Shown in pieces: positions 23,755 through 36,418 of a stretch of 64,000 nt of DNA; positions within the stretch are counted from its first letter, which is position 1, and every line of letters begins with the position of its first letter. Below the pieces are notes generated by a model. It was not told the origin of the DNA. It was given only the letters and a program-made list of their open reading frames with translations, and did not search any database. A program made the translations under genes and the position numbers. The DNA is from Xenoacremonium recifei (Eukaryota; Ascomycota; Sordariomycetes; Hypocreales; Nectriaceae): the NCBI GenBank assembly GCA_012184525.1, contig WOFQ01000008.1:1-64000 (forward strand), written 5' to 3'.

Positions 23755-25695
23755 TCTTTGGATCTCGAGAGTTGATGATTTCTTTTGCAAACGGCCGAAC
23801 CTCTTTTCCAACGCTACTATATGATATCCTCCAACTACTACAAATTATTTATTCACTCTTATTTCTTCCCCCGCAACGCGACTCGTTCAACAACTGTTCA
23901 ATATCATCCATTCTTTTTTCTTTATTTTCGCGGACACATATCCGACACTTCTGGCACAAAACCGGTATGACACACAAGGCGGGCAATGGAGGTATTTCGA
24001 GCGGGATGTAATGTCTTTGTAACTACGACGCCACGACTCACTTGCGTCAAACACGATCCCCGGGCTGTGTGACGACGGAGCGTCTCTTCTGTCACCTCCT
24101 GGAAGGTCTTTATATTCTATTCTCATGGGAAGATGGGCAGCGCGGCAACACAGCCCTGTCCAAGCGGCGGGGTTTCATCGGTGAATGGGAGAGGCTGGAC
24201 AGGGAGTCATATGGGATGTTGCCTGGGCTAGGGACTTATTGGGCTTTTTTATTGATTGATACTGGGAAGGGGGGCCCGTTATTGTATTCACGGAGTCTGC
24301 GAGTATGGTTTTGGCTGGGTCGTTGTGATGTCGGATGGGTTATGAGGGCTTAGGTATGAGGTCGGGTGTAGAGGCATTGGATGGGCAGACTCATACTACA
24401 GCAACATAGGACTCTGAGAAATGGAGAATACCCTCTCTCGTCTCTGGAACTCGCTGGAATTACTCTGTGTGATTATTTGATTCAAGAACCGTGATCAATA
24501 TTCTTGTGGTCCGGATACAAGAGTGTCTTGTGTCCCATATTAATGTATCTAGAGTCATTATCCAGAGCCATACTATTCACAAGGCATCTCTTAATGTTAC
24601 TGAGCTTAAGACAAGAAGGGGGTCCTCAAGTTGAGGCCAATAGTAGGCTTTTATTAAAGTCAGGATAGAGAGTTATATCAGGTATATGGATAGGGATCCG
24701 AACGAGGGACAGAGATTTGGATAACGAGTAAGGATCTAGCTCAGCTTGTATACGAGGGATTTATGACCCTTCATCACTCTCACATATAGTTACAAAATGT
24801 TGTGCAAGGAACCGAGTTCTTGAGCAAGGCGTACGAACGACGCGTCGCCGTGTCTGTTGTATGTATATACGGGGGGCTACTTTTATGTGCAAAAACAGCA
24901 GCGCCAACATAGGAACTCCCTCAGCCTCCCTCCCCCGCCTCGCCATCCGACGAATCCTGCCCATGATAGACTGGAGAAGAAGAAGAGCGACTTGGCGAAA
25001 GGCCACCGAATTGGAATCTACCTAAAAAACAAAAAAAATGCAGGGAACAGGATCTCCCGCAGTGGGCTGTCTGTAGTTTCTCCTCACCCCGAGCACCCTC
25101 TTTCCAGCCTCCAAACCCGTCCAAAAAGCCATATCCTCGCCCCATGGCGATTCCGTTCCTTACCAATCCATCCGAACCTGACAAACCAGGCGGTTCCAGG
25201 AGATTATCCAACTCCCCCGTTCTCTTTCGAGGTCATTTGCTCTGTTGTGGTGCGTGCGAAATGCGCTTTGCTCGGCTCGCCGGCCTATGCTTTGCGCCCC
25301 TTTTTTCCGCTTAAAGCCCTTGCTTGAAGAATTTCTTTGACAGATGAAACCTCGCCGTAGAGATTGCCGGCCGTAAATCCCGTAGTGACTTGAATCCTGC
25401 CGCCCCTTCTTTGACTCCCCGTCGAGCTGATAATCGACGTGAGAGGTTGCAAAATGCTCACAAAAAACGCCCTTGTAACGAATGCGCCCTAAACGCCAAT
25501 GCTGGGTAATGTCGACAAAAGGAAAGGCCCAACCGACGTAGGCCATAGGTCATGTTATCGTAAGCCTGGACAAGCCGTAGTAGGTGCGCCGACCTGTCCT
25601 GGACATGTTTCCGAATGGTACTACTACCTCCCTGTGTCGTTGTCCTCCGCGTACCAACCTGAGTTGTACCCAAATTGATCTTGTAAAGACTGTTA
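23755..25695. other. Intergenic, convergent 3' region with an AT-richer patch
   Basis: This 1.9-kb spacer lies between convergent genes. Positions about 24440-24790 are visibly AT-richer than their surroundings (TATTAATGTATCTAGAG, TTTTATTAAAG). No transposase-like frame or terminal repeat was seen. The rest probably comprises the two 3'UTRs. Confidence 0.5.
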
Positions 25696-27241
25696 TTACA
25701 GTCCCTCTTCGCCAGCTTTACACAACTTGATTTCCCGAACCCATTCAGACTTCAGGACCTGGGCTGCCGTCAAGCGACGAGTGGGATGCGGGTCGAGAAC
25801 CGAGTAGATGACATTGCGGCAACGAGCCTGTGTTCGTGTAAGCATCTCATCCGAGACAATATGGAATAGTAACACATACCCGATGGAGGGATTCAATGGG
25901 GCCGTAGCCTTCCTCATCGCGACGACCTTCGAGATAACGAGCGTAAAACTCATCGTCATCCTTCTTGGCCAGCCGCCAGAGGTGACGGCCAGTGCGCATC
26001 GCCATGTAAATGACACCGCAAGCCCAGACATCCACTGCACGAGCGTCAAACTCCTTGTCCGTGTACTCTTCAGGGGCGATGTAGGGCGCCGATCCGCAAA
26101 GACCAGAGACCATATGGGCATCCGTCTCCCAGGCCATCCTGAAACACTCCCCGTTACCGAAATCCGTAATTTTCAGAGCGCCGCGAGTGGTCAGGAGGAG
26201 GTTCTCGGGCTTGAGGTCACGGTGGGCGACACCCATCTCATGAAGATACTCCACACCCCTCATCATTTGCTTGAACAAACAGTCGGCTTCTTGTACCTCC
26301 AGCTTAGCACTAGACAAGATGAGAGTGTAAAGATCGCCTCCGGCGCAAAATTCCATGACTTCGCAGTAATCGCCCTTGGCATCCTTGAGCAAATCAAGCG
26401 TGTGGATGACATTGGGGTGGCGGAGGGACGAAGAGATGCAGAACTCGGCCGTCAGCCGTTTGCTATACTTCTTTTCGGTTTCCTCGGGTCTGCGACGGAA
26501 CTCTTTGACGGCAAAGAGCTTCTCCCCGCTGCCACCAATTTTCTTGTGAGAAATTCGTACGATGCCGAAGGCGCCGCGACCAACAACCTCTTGGCATTTG
26601 CCGTACTTCTCCACTAGAGTTGAAGTGGCATTGGGACCGCCCTTCTTGTCGCCAGCTTCATCCTTCTCCTGTTGGAGCGAGTCGACCCAATTTGACATGA
26701 GAGACAAATCATGGTCTGGAGCCTCCTGCTTCTTGCCCAAGATGGCCCGCCACATGTCGGACAGCTTCTCCTGTCTTCGACTCGACTTGAGGTGGTGCTC
26801 ATGACCGCCCGGGACGTCGGGATTAACAATGAATCGGTGGGACGGGACTACGGCCTTGGAAGTCTTGGCGGCAGCCTTGTCAACCGGCTTGTTCGTGGGC
26901 TTCTCGTCACCCTTTTCTGAAGAAGATTCCTTGCGAGGTAGTGTCGCCGCGGGGCCAGCTCCGTTGGTTGATGTCGAGCGAGGGCGGTTCGAGGGTTCAC
27001 CGGGAGGTGGCGTCGTGGGCGTTGACCTAGCCGGCTCCTTGGAGAACATGCGGGTGAAGCGTTCCTTGACGGACGTCTTCTCGGCAGGCTTCAGCATCGG
27101 GTCGGTAGTCGACGTGCCGTTGTGGAGGCTGCCGTTTGGCGGGGCCAAGCCGGCCTTCTTGACGCCATCCTGCGATTTGATTGACGAGGGCTTAGAGCTC
27201 GAGGCGGACGGCGGTTTCGAATCGCTCGGGGCGGTTGGCAT
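25696..27241 (-). CDS. Serine/threonine kinase, HAL4/SAT4-type
   Basis: Exons 27241-25880 and 25827-25696 encode 497 residues. The N-terminal 210 residues are Ser/Pro/Lys-rich and disordered. The kinase domain spans about 213-490: glycine loop GRGAFGIVRI (221-230), lysine in FAVKEF (K246), catalytic HRDLKPENLLL (D342), DFG at 360-362 followed by NGECFRMAWE, and APE as IAPEEY. The C-terminal lobe ends HPTRRLTAAQVLKSEWV after the intron. The DFGNGECFRMAWE activation segment is typical of the fungal HAL kinases (Hal4/Sat4, Hal5, S. pombe Hal4), which stabilise plasma-membrane K+ transport and nutrient transporters. That function is inherited from the family. It is preceded by a long leader, pyrimidine-rich on the coding strand. 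Confidence 0.9.
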
Positions 27242-28365
27242 TTTTGGCGGAAGATGGAGGGGAAAAGAAAAGAAAAAGAGGTAAAAAGGATGAGCGGAGG
27301 AGAGGTTAAGAAAAGAGGACGATCAGGGAGACCGAGCAAAGGGTCGTTCGGTGATGGCGTGGTTACGGCAGCACAACAGCCCTGGTGAGCGGCAGCACAG
27401 CGCAAGCGCAAGCGCAAGAGCAACGTCGCGTCGTGCGTGCACAGTCGACGTCAGTCGCACACGGCCACGGCGGCGACGGCGAAGTGGACGGCTGCAGCAG
27501 TCTCAGCGGGCGGGTGGCTTCAGATTCCGGAGCACTGCAGGGCAGGGCCGGTGCGGGCGAGCAGTGGTGGCGGGAATGCGCTAGGGTGTGAGTGGGAGAG
27601 CCGGAGCCCAGTGCGCGTGCGCGTGTGCGGGTGCGGGTTCGTTGCGTGGGAGGTGCCGGAACCAGCAGTGACGATGACGGCAATTCGTGGTGGCGGCGGC
27701 GGACGGGCTGATGGCGGTTGTGCTCCTCAGCGGGCGGGCGGGCAGCGATCACTGAGGTGTCGGTGGGCGCGGACTGCGAGCTGGGATTACAGTGGGTGGT
27801 GTTGGCTGCTGACGGGCGCTGATGGGACAGACCACAACGAGCTTGCCCACAGAAGAACAGACCACAGGCCACAGACCACGAGATGGCGACAAGGGTGTCG
27901 ATTCGATGGTGCGAGCGTCTTGGGACGATGAGAGGGCGTGAGATCCGGAGCTATTATAGACGGCACGAGATGCGAGGGCTCGAAGCGTCTGTTGCTCGTT
28001 CCGGGGCTGAGGCTGAACTCTCGGTGTGACTGCTGTAAGCTGGAAAGGCCGCAGGCGTCGACGGTGGCAGAGGAGCTTTCCGCTGGCTGGCTGGCTGCTT
28101 TCCGCAGGGGATGGATAGGTAGGTAGAGAGGAGTCGGCAGCAGTCGAACGCAACGCACAGGGGCGCAGAGGGGACGCCTTCAGGCGTTATGGGCTCAGGC
28201 CCAGCGGGGGAATCTTGCGTACCACAAACAAAACAGGTCAGTTTGCTTGTCTCGCCAGTTGGGGACAAGAGATTCCGTGTAAGTAAAAGAAGAGGGAGAG
28301 GAGGGCAGGCAAGCGGGAATTTAAGACCAGAAAATTTCAGGGCTTGATGAAGGTGGGCGCCGGGC

Positions 28366-28396
28366 TGCTGGACTGGACTGGACTGGACTGGACTGG
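28366..28396. repeat. GGACT pentanucleotide tandem repeat
   Basis: About five to six uninterrupted copies of GGACT (CTGGACTGGACTGGACTGG) lie in the upstream region of the HAL4-type kinase. It is a short microsatellite and likely to vary in length among strains. Confidence 0.85.
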
Positions 28397-31300
28397 AAGG
28401 CAACGGGCGGGCAGTACCTTCCAGCAATGTACTGCTTCGGCGGCGACTCGAGTGAAATGAAGGGCCGGAGTGCGAATTGGAAGGCACGAGCGGGTAGGGT
28501 CGAGGTGGGGATTTCGGCTCTACTCTAGACTGCAGGTGAGGTGGCTCTCAGGGCTGTCTGCTGCTTTCTCTTGGGGGGCGTGTGTTGGGGATTTTCAAGC
28601 CTTTGCATTGGGGTCGGTTTATTCAGGGAATTGATCTATTTATTTATTTATTTTTAATTCACTTGAATCAATGCCTGTGATTTCCACCAGCGGCGAGATT
28701 GGTCAGAAAATGCCAAGGGCGGTCAGTCGCTGCGAGGAATTTGGTTGGCGAGCGATGCTGGCGGTCGAAGGCGCGTATTAGTGAGTCGGTCACGAGTACT
28801 CGAGGCTCTGGTGATGATGCACGCACCGGCCCAGGTCCAGGTACGCGAATCGATATTGCACCAGATGTAACGGGCTAGGGACCGGCCACCGCTGGGGCGA
28901 TGGGGCCAGCCAGCCCTCCCATGCGGTTCCAGTTTCTTCGCAGTGACAAACAATGAGCGGGCATGTCTTGATGCAGGTTCTGTCGTATTATTAGGTGCTA
29001 GTTGTGCGGCTGCGGTCGACGCTTGTCAGAGCAGCAGGGATGCGCGATGCTGTATTCCGTGCATACACACATTCGGAACATCCGTAATCGGCCGGCATAA
29101 AGAAGCGATTGCAATGCATGCCCAGCCGTGCACACCGCAAAAGCCTGCCCAGTGCCAGGTGACTCGCAAGCAGGCAAGCCATAAACACGACGGCGCACAC
29201 CAGGGGCTAAAGGAGGTATGGGATGGACCCTTTTGCAAGTGGCGTAGGTCTATTTGCAGGCTCTCAGATCCAAGGTCATGATGAAGCGAGGGGGTTATCG
29301 TCGTAGGTAGACATCAACGAAGGAGCAGCATCCGGCCCCGGCTCTATCATGAAGCTGGATGGATGGCCGGTGCTGAAGGGAATTGCCGAGACATGCCAGG
29401 TCGAGAGTCAGGCGACAGTGCCGTTCAAACAGTACGTATACAAACAGGTAAATGAGGGGGAGGGAGATGCCGAACTGCCTGCCAGCTGTCGAGTCGAGAC
29501 CTGCTTAGAAGCAAAGCAAAGCCAATGCACGGTACAACCTTACGTCAGGTCCCTTGCCCTACCGTTACCCTCGTCCCATGTTCTGTAAGACGGAAGGAAG
29601 CTGTAACGGCACCTTCCAGAATCCAGCCGGTGACTTACAGGTGGCGCCTTCCCGGGGGACAAACGCACCATGTAGTGGTCGGAAAAAGCAAGCAAGAAAA
29701 GAAGCCACCACTTCTTCCATCCACCTTCATCATCACAGCCATCATCATCAGCAACGCCGTCAGCTGGCGCATCAGCCATCATCTCTACTGCGCCTCCACG
29801 ATGTCCTTCCGCCAAGCACTGTACGGAGAACGGATGTACACCGTCATGAGAGAATAGGGCAACGGCGGTTATGGTGCCAAGCAAAGGTGCATCTCGACAA
29901 AGGCGGCCCTGCGGCAGAACGCAAAGCAGCGCGATGCAGGCGCACGGCAGTGGAGCATCGTCGCAGTCGAATCCCTGGTCTTCCCTGGGCCCTGGCTCCA
30001 TGCCTCCCCTCCAAGAACACAAAATCTGGGGCTGGCCGGGGGCCCTGCGCAGTGGTGCCAGATCACCAGAGCGCTCATGCTCACCACTTATTAGGTTCGT
30101 CTTTGAGGAGCAGCGGTCGATGGCCCAAGCGTGCTCATCAGCAATTCACTGACCAGATCCAGTTCCGTGACGCGCCCGCGACTTCCCGCTAGAGCATGCT
30201 CCCATTTGCTGTCGCTTAATTGGGTGGGTAGGCATAGCGTGGCAAGGGACAATCACTTACATCTTCATGTAAGTGAGCCATGAACATCGTTTTGGTGCCT
30301 TAGGTTGGCTTAGGGTTCTAACATTTGATAGTGCAGACACCTGCCACCTCTTCCATGCTTCCGGCTCACCAACCCCATGCCGAACCTTTCCACGGAATAT
30401 GCCGTAATTAGGAGACGCAGTTCCGGGCTCTTACAACGCCACTTCTCTGACCCTCCTCCGAAAGGCTAGCACACTCGCTTCCCGCCTGGGTAATTTGTAG
30501 ATGCCGACGAGATGAAAATGGCGCATGCATCGGAAGCACACGATGAGGAGGTTCCTCGACAAAAGCTCCTAGTCACTTGCGCTGTTACTCATGCACGATT
30601 TCAGCGCCAGCGTCCCGGATGGATCATTGACAACAAGATCTGCCTAAACAAGGATGAGCACTCTCACAACAAAATGTGGAGGAGCCAAGACTCAGGAGAA
30701 GTGCCCGCAAGTCCGAATGGGCTTGTGAGCGAAAGCTACATATTCGCAACGTCCCTCTGTCGATCGTCAAGTCAGTCGAGAATTTGTGGGGGACCGAACA
30801 GCTTCGCTGGGGCTTCGACCCCGAGGGCTAGAATCCTCAGAGCTCACGTTCGCGAAGCCACGGCCAATTGGCATCTGTCGGGAATTCTAGCGAGCCGAGG
30901 CCCCTCCATCCATCGCACTGTACACTCCGATCTGCATTGCTACATTCCATACAGTATGTGTGGCCGACGACGTCATGGCAGATGGACAGCCATGGGTAGC
31001 ATGCGCCTGCATGGGTCAGCTAGCGCCTCGGACCCAGCCAACGAGTCTCCCCCTCCAACACAGACCAGACCATCTAACCGCTAAGCTGCTTACAGGAGGG
31101 TCTTTGTGAAGGTTGAGGCTTGCAAGTCGACGACCCTGATCGTGTCGCCCTTGCAAACTTGGGGGTGGTGTGTGCCTCCAATTCCCCTCCGTCCGCCTTC
31201 TTGCTATTCGGAGAAGTCTCTAGTATTGTCATTGGTCAGCTCGACACTACCCGACCAGCCCATGTAGGATAGCAGTGCGTCACTGCCTTGTTCTCGTTCG

Positions 31301-34100
31301 ACGGCTCTCCCTTTACGTTTTGCCTTTACAAGCCGACCACATTCGCCAACCAGAGGGGACTACAATGGCTGTCATCCAGCACCTGGCCCCCTTCCTCACG
31401 TTCCGGACACTTCTCGACAGGGAGACCATATTTACATGTACCTACGCAGAGAGGCCACTATGTGGTCAAGGCACCGCTGCCGCCGTGCCGCATCTGCAAG
31501 TCTCAGCTGCAAGCCCCTCAGTGCGGCTTGAGTCTTCGCACAAGATACACGGCAGACGGCAAGCTGAAGGCGGCTAGGTATCTATCAACGAGGATAGACA
31601 TCGAGAGAGCGGGCGCTGATGTCGCATGCGTGGAGATATGTGACGAATGTCAATCTCCCACCCGCTCTTTGAGCGACAGTTTACTTCCGTGTCGCCCCGT
31701 CTCATACCAGTTCTCCGACTCTTTGGGGTGGCTGGCCGTCGCGTATAGTATAGTATACTGGACGGAGCCAACATCATTGTCCCCCGCCGAAAGAGCTTGA
31801 GCTAGCAGACTGGCGGAACATTGCTAGGATCCCGAGCTCCTCCGTCTCCACGGATCAATGGTCCTCACAGCTTTCACCAGAAACTCTATGAGGGATTTCT
31901 GGACCATTGGGTGAGGTGGCATGGCTTGCTGCTGGCGCTGATGCCGCACCTGGTGCCGGTGCCGTTGCTCCAGATCTCTCCAGACTCCCACTAACGGTGC
32001 CGTTTGTGCGTATGCGCGCCCGCGCGAGGAGCTCAGGACTAAGAGCTACCCCAGCTTCTCTTGCTGGCATGGTTCCATCTGTCCCATATCCGACCACCCC
32101 TTCCAAGGCCCGGCAACGGAGCACTTCTCTCGCTCGTCAGTTGGCTTGCATAAGGTGAGGCCTCCTGCGGCGCCCGGGGCCATCTCCGCCTGCGCTGCAA
32201 CAATCCGCACCGAGAAGCACGCTGCAGCGACAGAGAGGCAGGGCCGATTTATCATGAACAAACGGGAATGTTGATGACTTGACGGACAAACCCGGTACTT
32301 GACATGTGACGATGGCTGACGCCCCAAACGCCGTCGAGTCGACACATTCTTTCAGACTTTGGATAGGAGCTTCAAAAGAAGCCACCGGGGAGCCTCTGGA
32401 TCTTGTCTTTGAAACTTTGAAGGCCCTACGGGGTCCGAAAGAGGCTCCAGCTTCAGGGTTAATCAGTACTCAGCACCGGACCAATTAGTCCACGGCTGCG
32501 GACTTCGCATATTACATGCCGAGAACGAGGCTCAACACCGCGGCTTCTCCGGCGGCAAGCCGAGACCCTGACTTTGTGCACCCGCAGCCCACTCGTCTGA
32601 CGTGGTTGCGGTGAACATGAGGCGAAATGCAGCATAGCTTGCTTCACGGTTATCTTCTGAATAATCGGACAGCTCGCGGGATGACAGGATGGGATAGACG
32701 ACCGGATCCATCTCTCTTCACCGGTTTTTCGGGCTCCACGCTGTTGCCTCCACTTCGGTCTGAAGCAGGAACAGCAAGCTGTTGATTAATAAGTGCTCTG
32801 GGCTTCTTCGCTGTCTTGTTGTCTCAAACTCACGTTAGAGTCGCAAACTAGGGTCTCGCGAGAGCCCGCAACCTCCACCACGGGAAGCGGTCCTGACAGT
32901 CCGTGCTGCTAGCTGGGACTCGTGCATTCGTGTGCTGGTCCTTTTCAGAGTTCCTATTCTCGATGACACGGTCTTGGACCACTCCGGCTTGTCTCCCGGG
33001 CTGAAACCCTGCCGCCAGCTGCCAACCAACGTCTCCCCCAGCCCTATGTCTTCGGACCTCGTGGCATATCGCTCGAAGCTCAGTGGCTCACCAAAGTGCA
33101 ATGCTTGCAATAATACTGCAATGCCGCCCACCATTGAGAATTTTTTTTATATCGACGCTCGGGCCCTGATGGCGTCTTTGAGTGCGTGTCAGGGTAGCTA
33201 ATATTGTGGCATCAGACCCGGGGAGTAGGTTAAGATTCCTGTATACCAACGCCTCCCACGTGGTTCTAGTCTTCGTCCCATCAACAACTGCGGATCACAT
33301 ACGAGGCAATTTCACAACCGAAAGACCTTATCCTATGACCCTGGCCACTTGGCACAGTTGCTACAGCTCTCCACTCGTCGAGCGGTACGACTTGGTGTAG
33401 GTGTCATTGTACAAGCTCCGAGTTCCTATCTCGCAGCACAACACTCCAGCATATTCCCTTTTTTTTTCGCCGCCGACGACGACCGTATCACCCTCTCAAT
33501 TGGACGCTCACCTCCAGCCATGCTCCAAGATACAGCATGCAGCGGCAATCTCACGGCTGCAGACCCTGGCCTGCAGACTCAGGCTGAACTGCGCTGACCG
33601 GTGAAGCAGTCTGGTCCACCAATGCCTGGAGGAGAAGATATCGGAGCGGTGAGCTTTTCAGCCTACCTGCCTGCCAGCCAAGCAACCCGCTCCCGCCCTT
33701 GCGCCCGCGGACTTCCCTTGTCCAGTTCCTCAATCCGCCCTGGGGCTCGAGCTCAACGCGCCCAGAGCAGCGTTCCATATCGGGAGGAACCATTGGCACA
33801 CTACACTAGGTTGACGCTCCCCGTCGGCGGCGGCATGCACCGTGGATCGTCCCGTTGGTCGGGGCGCGCCAGCCCCGGGCGTGGATGGACGTGCATACAA
33901 TATGCGACTCGTGAGTGGACGACGTTCGGGGAATTCTGTTCTTCAACTTCTGAAACTGTCCTTATCTTGTATTGCCCTGCTGTTCTCCTGTATGGCCCCT
34001 TGCTCTCTGCATTACCTTCCCTGTCCTCCCGTGCTCTGACTCCGTGGTATCACTGGCGTGCTCCGTCCCATCTCGGCACTGTGCTTGCATATCCTAGCAC

Positions 34101-34118
34101 ATGCATGCATGCATGCAT
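34101..34118. repeat. ATGC tandem repeat, perfect palindrome
   Basis: ATGCATGCATGCATGCAT is four and a half copies of ATGC and is self-complementary. It lies 120 nt beyond the 3' end of the CaMKK-type gene. Function is unknown; a chance microsatellite is the simplest reading. Confidence 0.85.
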
Positions 34119-34238
34119 CTCCCCAACAAAGCAAGGAAAAAAAAAACGCCCATCGCTCAAGTCCCGTTTCCAATCCCGCTCCTGCAACCATCCGCAACAC
34201 CTCGAATTGCGATGCTACCTGCAGACCTACGCATACGG

Positions 34239-36418
34239 CTATGCCTGTGCCTTCGCTTCTGACCGCTCCGCGCTCGGGGTATCTGATATGTCGATTTTGG
34301 AAGCGAGCTGAGTCAAAGTCCCACCCGGAGGTGATGGTGATGATGAGGTTGCAGGAGGCTTGCCTGAACCGGTGGCTGGCGTCACACCTCCGGAGCCTTC
34401 GACGGCGTTGTCGCGCTCCTTGAAGCGATCCTTCTCCTTGACAAACTTGGTCAGATAGACGGTCGGCTTCTCTGACGTGGTCGGGGTCGATGCAGTGATG
34501 TGCTCTAGCGCACTCTCATACGCTCTGTCATACACGTTGAAGTCGACAGCTGTGGGAGAGTCTGAGACGACGTCTGGCGTGGCATTATTCCTAGCAAAGT
34601 CATCCCTCGACCCGGTGCCAATGCCTAAGAACAGTGGTTCGCGTTCGCCGACGTCATGGGCATGACCCCTTTCTCCGGAGCCCTTGTCGAGAAATTTTCG
34701 TCGTTCGGATAGCAAGGCCTGGATGACCTCGGCTTTGGCTTTTTCCTCTGCAAAGTTGATGCCTCCGCTTCCCCCAGACGCCGTTGAGGATCGGTCGCGT
34801 CGAGTTTTAATCAATGACTTGAAGCGATGTAGAGCCTTCATGACACAGAGAAGGTGGTTCATCTTTCTCGTGAAAGCGCGGCTAACTTCCAGCTCGTTGG
34901 GAGGCTCAATCATGTTGACGCAGTTCTCCTCAGCAGAAAGTAGGGGGTCAGTGCCCTTCTTTGTAACCCAAGGATGCTCCTGTGAGAAAGTCAGCGGCCA
35001 ACAATGCTATATTAAGACGAGAGGAGTTTACTCGAAGCTCTTCCATCCTGATGCGATTCTCCGGGTCCTTATCGAGAAGCTTATGAATCAAGTCGACGAA
35101 GTCGGGGTTTTCGTCCTCTGGCATCTGGGGTTCGTCCGACTTGATGGCGTCGTACATGTCTAATAGCCCGTCCCTGTTGAACGGGATCTTACCGTACTTG
35201 AGACAGTAGAGCGAGACGCCCATGCTCCAGATATCAGCGGCGGTGCCGGACACCTCGCCGTGCTTGCCGCAGAGCTCGGGGGGTAGGAAGGCGGGAGATC
35301 CTGCTGACTTGGCGATCCTCATGTCTTGAGGCTTCTCAAACATCTCAGAAACGCCAAAATCGACAATCTTCAGGACGTCGTCGTCAGAAAGCAGGAGGTT
35401 GTCAGGCTTAATGTCCCGATGAATGACCCCCTGAGCATGGACTGCGATGTCAAGGTAGGTCAGTTTCTGTGGTAAGCAATACGGCAACTGGGCAACTCTA
35501 CGTACGATATTCGATGCCGAGTATCAGGTCCCGGAACCAGTAACGACAAGTCTCCTCAGGATACGGATCGGCCTGCTCGTCCAATCCGACCTTCATGACC
35601 ACGCCCCGTTTGCACATCTCCAAGACCATGTATAACGAGTCTTCTTCGGGGTCGTCGAGCACCTCGATCAACTGAACCAGGTTTGGATGGTTGAGCTTCT
35701 TCATGATGGCGATTTCTTCGCGAATTAGGAAGAGCGCATCTTTCTTTTCTGCAGCGCGGGCATTGTCGAGGTTGCGCCGGGCGCCCAAAGGCTGAGGACC
35801 GCGCGGGCCCTGGCGAAGGATGTTGGACTGGGCGCGTTTTCGCAATCGGGACTTGGAGAATTCTTTAATGGCCTAGTAGTAGCATGTCAACAGGCGGCGT
35901 GGGCAAGGTAGGTGGTTTGGACGTAGGCTCACGTATTCAGTGCCAAATTGGTCCGTGGCAAGGTGGACAGCTCCGTATGAGCCTCGGCCAATCTCCTCGA
36001 GGATGGTGTACTGATTGACGCGATGGTGTGTCCTTCCGTCGGCGTCCTCGCTCGAGAACTCGGTCTGGGCGTCCAATGTTTCCTACCGCGGGTGGGATAT
36101 GAGTGAGCTCCTTGGGGCCTCCAGTTGTCATGATCTGCGAACCAGCGCTCACCTTGACGTGGCGATGGGCGCTCGGAGTGCGCTTGTGGTGCCTCAGCGG
36201 GCTCGCATATCGCGGCGCGGGTTCGGATCTGCGTAGGGTCGGTCAGTAGGCGATTCGTTTACTGTAGTCGACGAGACTTGCAGGTGGTGAACCAGCGGCG
36301 GCGGGGTGTAATCGTCGCCGTCGCCGCTGCTGCTTTCATGGGGGTGATCGACCTTGACCTGAGGCGAGGGGAAGGTGAAGGCGTTCCGCAGCTCGTGGGC
36401 AGGCTGGATTTGGTCCAT
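34239..36418 (-). CDS. CaMKK-type protein kinase (SNF1/AMPK-activating family)
   Basis: Six exons: 36418-36282, 36228-36153, 36082-35933, 35872-35506, 35441-35032 and 34979-34239, giving 626 residues. After a short N-terminus comes RYASPLRHHKRTPSAH. The kinase domain starts at about residue 96 (YTILEEIGRGSYGAVHLA), with AIKEFSKSRLRKRAQSN (K124), an Arg/Pro/Gly-rich insert (RQGPRGPQPLGARR) like the RP insert of CaM-kinase kinases, HRDIKPDNLLL (D253), DFG at 271-273, and GSPAFLPPELCG in place of a standard APE segment. The tail holds EHPWVTKKGTDPL and NELEVSRAFTRKM, then disorder. Relatives are Aspergillus CmkC, S. pombe Ssp1 and yeast Elm1/Sak1/Tos3, which phosphorylate the SNF1/AMPK activation loop or CaM kinases. 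The first intron is of GC-AG type. Confidence 0.93.
36229..36281 (-). other. GC-AG intron in the CaMKK gene
   Basis: The frame of exon 2 (SEPAPRYASPLRHHKR) can only be joined to exon 1 by removing a length equal to 2 modulo 3. The best solution is a 53-nt intron with donor CT|GCAAGT, branch CTGAC and acceptor ACGCAG. GCAAGT is the optimal GC-donor consensus. The GT donors I examined in this stretch leave the wrong frame or, like GTCGAC, are very poor matches. Confidence 0.7.

Larger units (their letters stand above)
27242..34238. other. 7.0-kb region without a supported gene
   Basis: The part next to the kinase start (27242 to about 28500) is CT-rich on the minus strand and probably promoter plus leader. 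It contains GGCTGGCTGGCTG at about 28083-28095 and a GGACT tandem array near 28370. From 28.5 to 34.2 kb I see many short frames on both strands (up to 190 codons at 30512-31084 and 236 codons at 33601-34311), but none has conserved motifs or plausible exon partners. ATTTATTTATTTATTTTTA occurs near 28634-28652 and an ATGC palindrome at 34101-34118. No tRNA-like B box was found. Confidence 0.5.

Noticed and set aside
30512..31084. 190-codon plus-strand frame
   Set aside because: No domain-like segments or family resemblance; length is reachable by chance in GC-rich DNA.
33601..34311. 236-codon plus-strand frame overlapping the 3' end of the CaMKK gene
   Set aside because: Composition is unlike a folded protein and its end is antisense to a well-supported exon.
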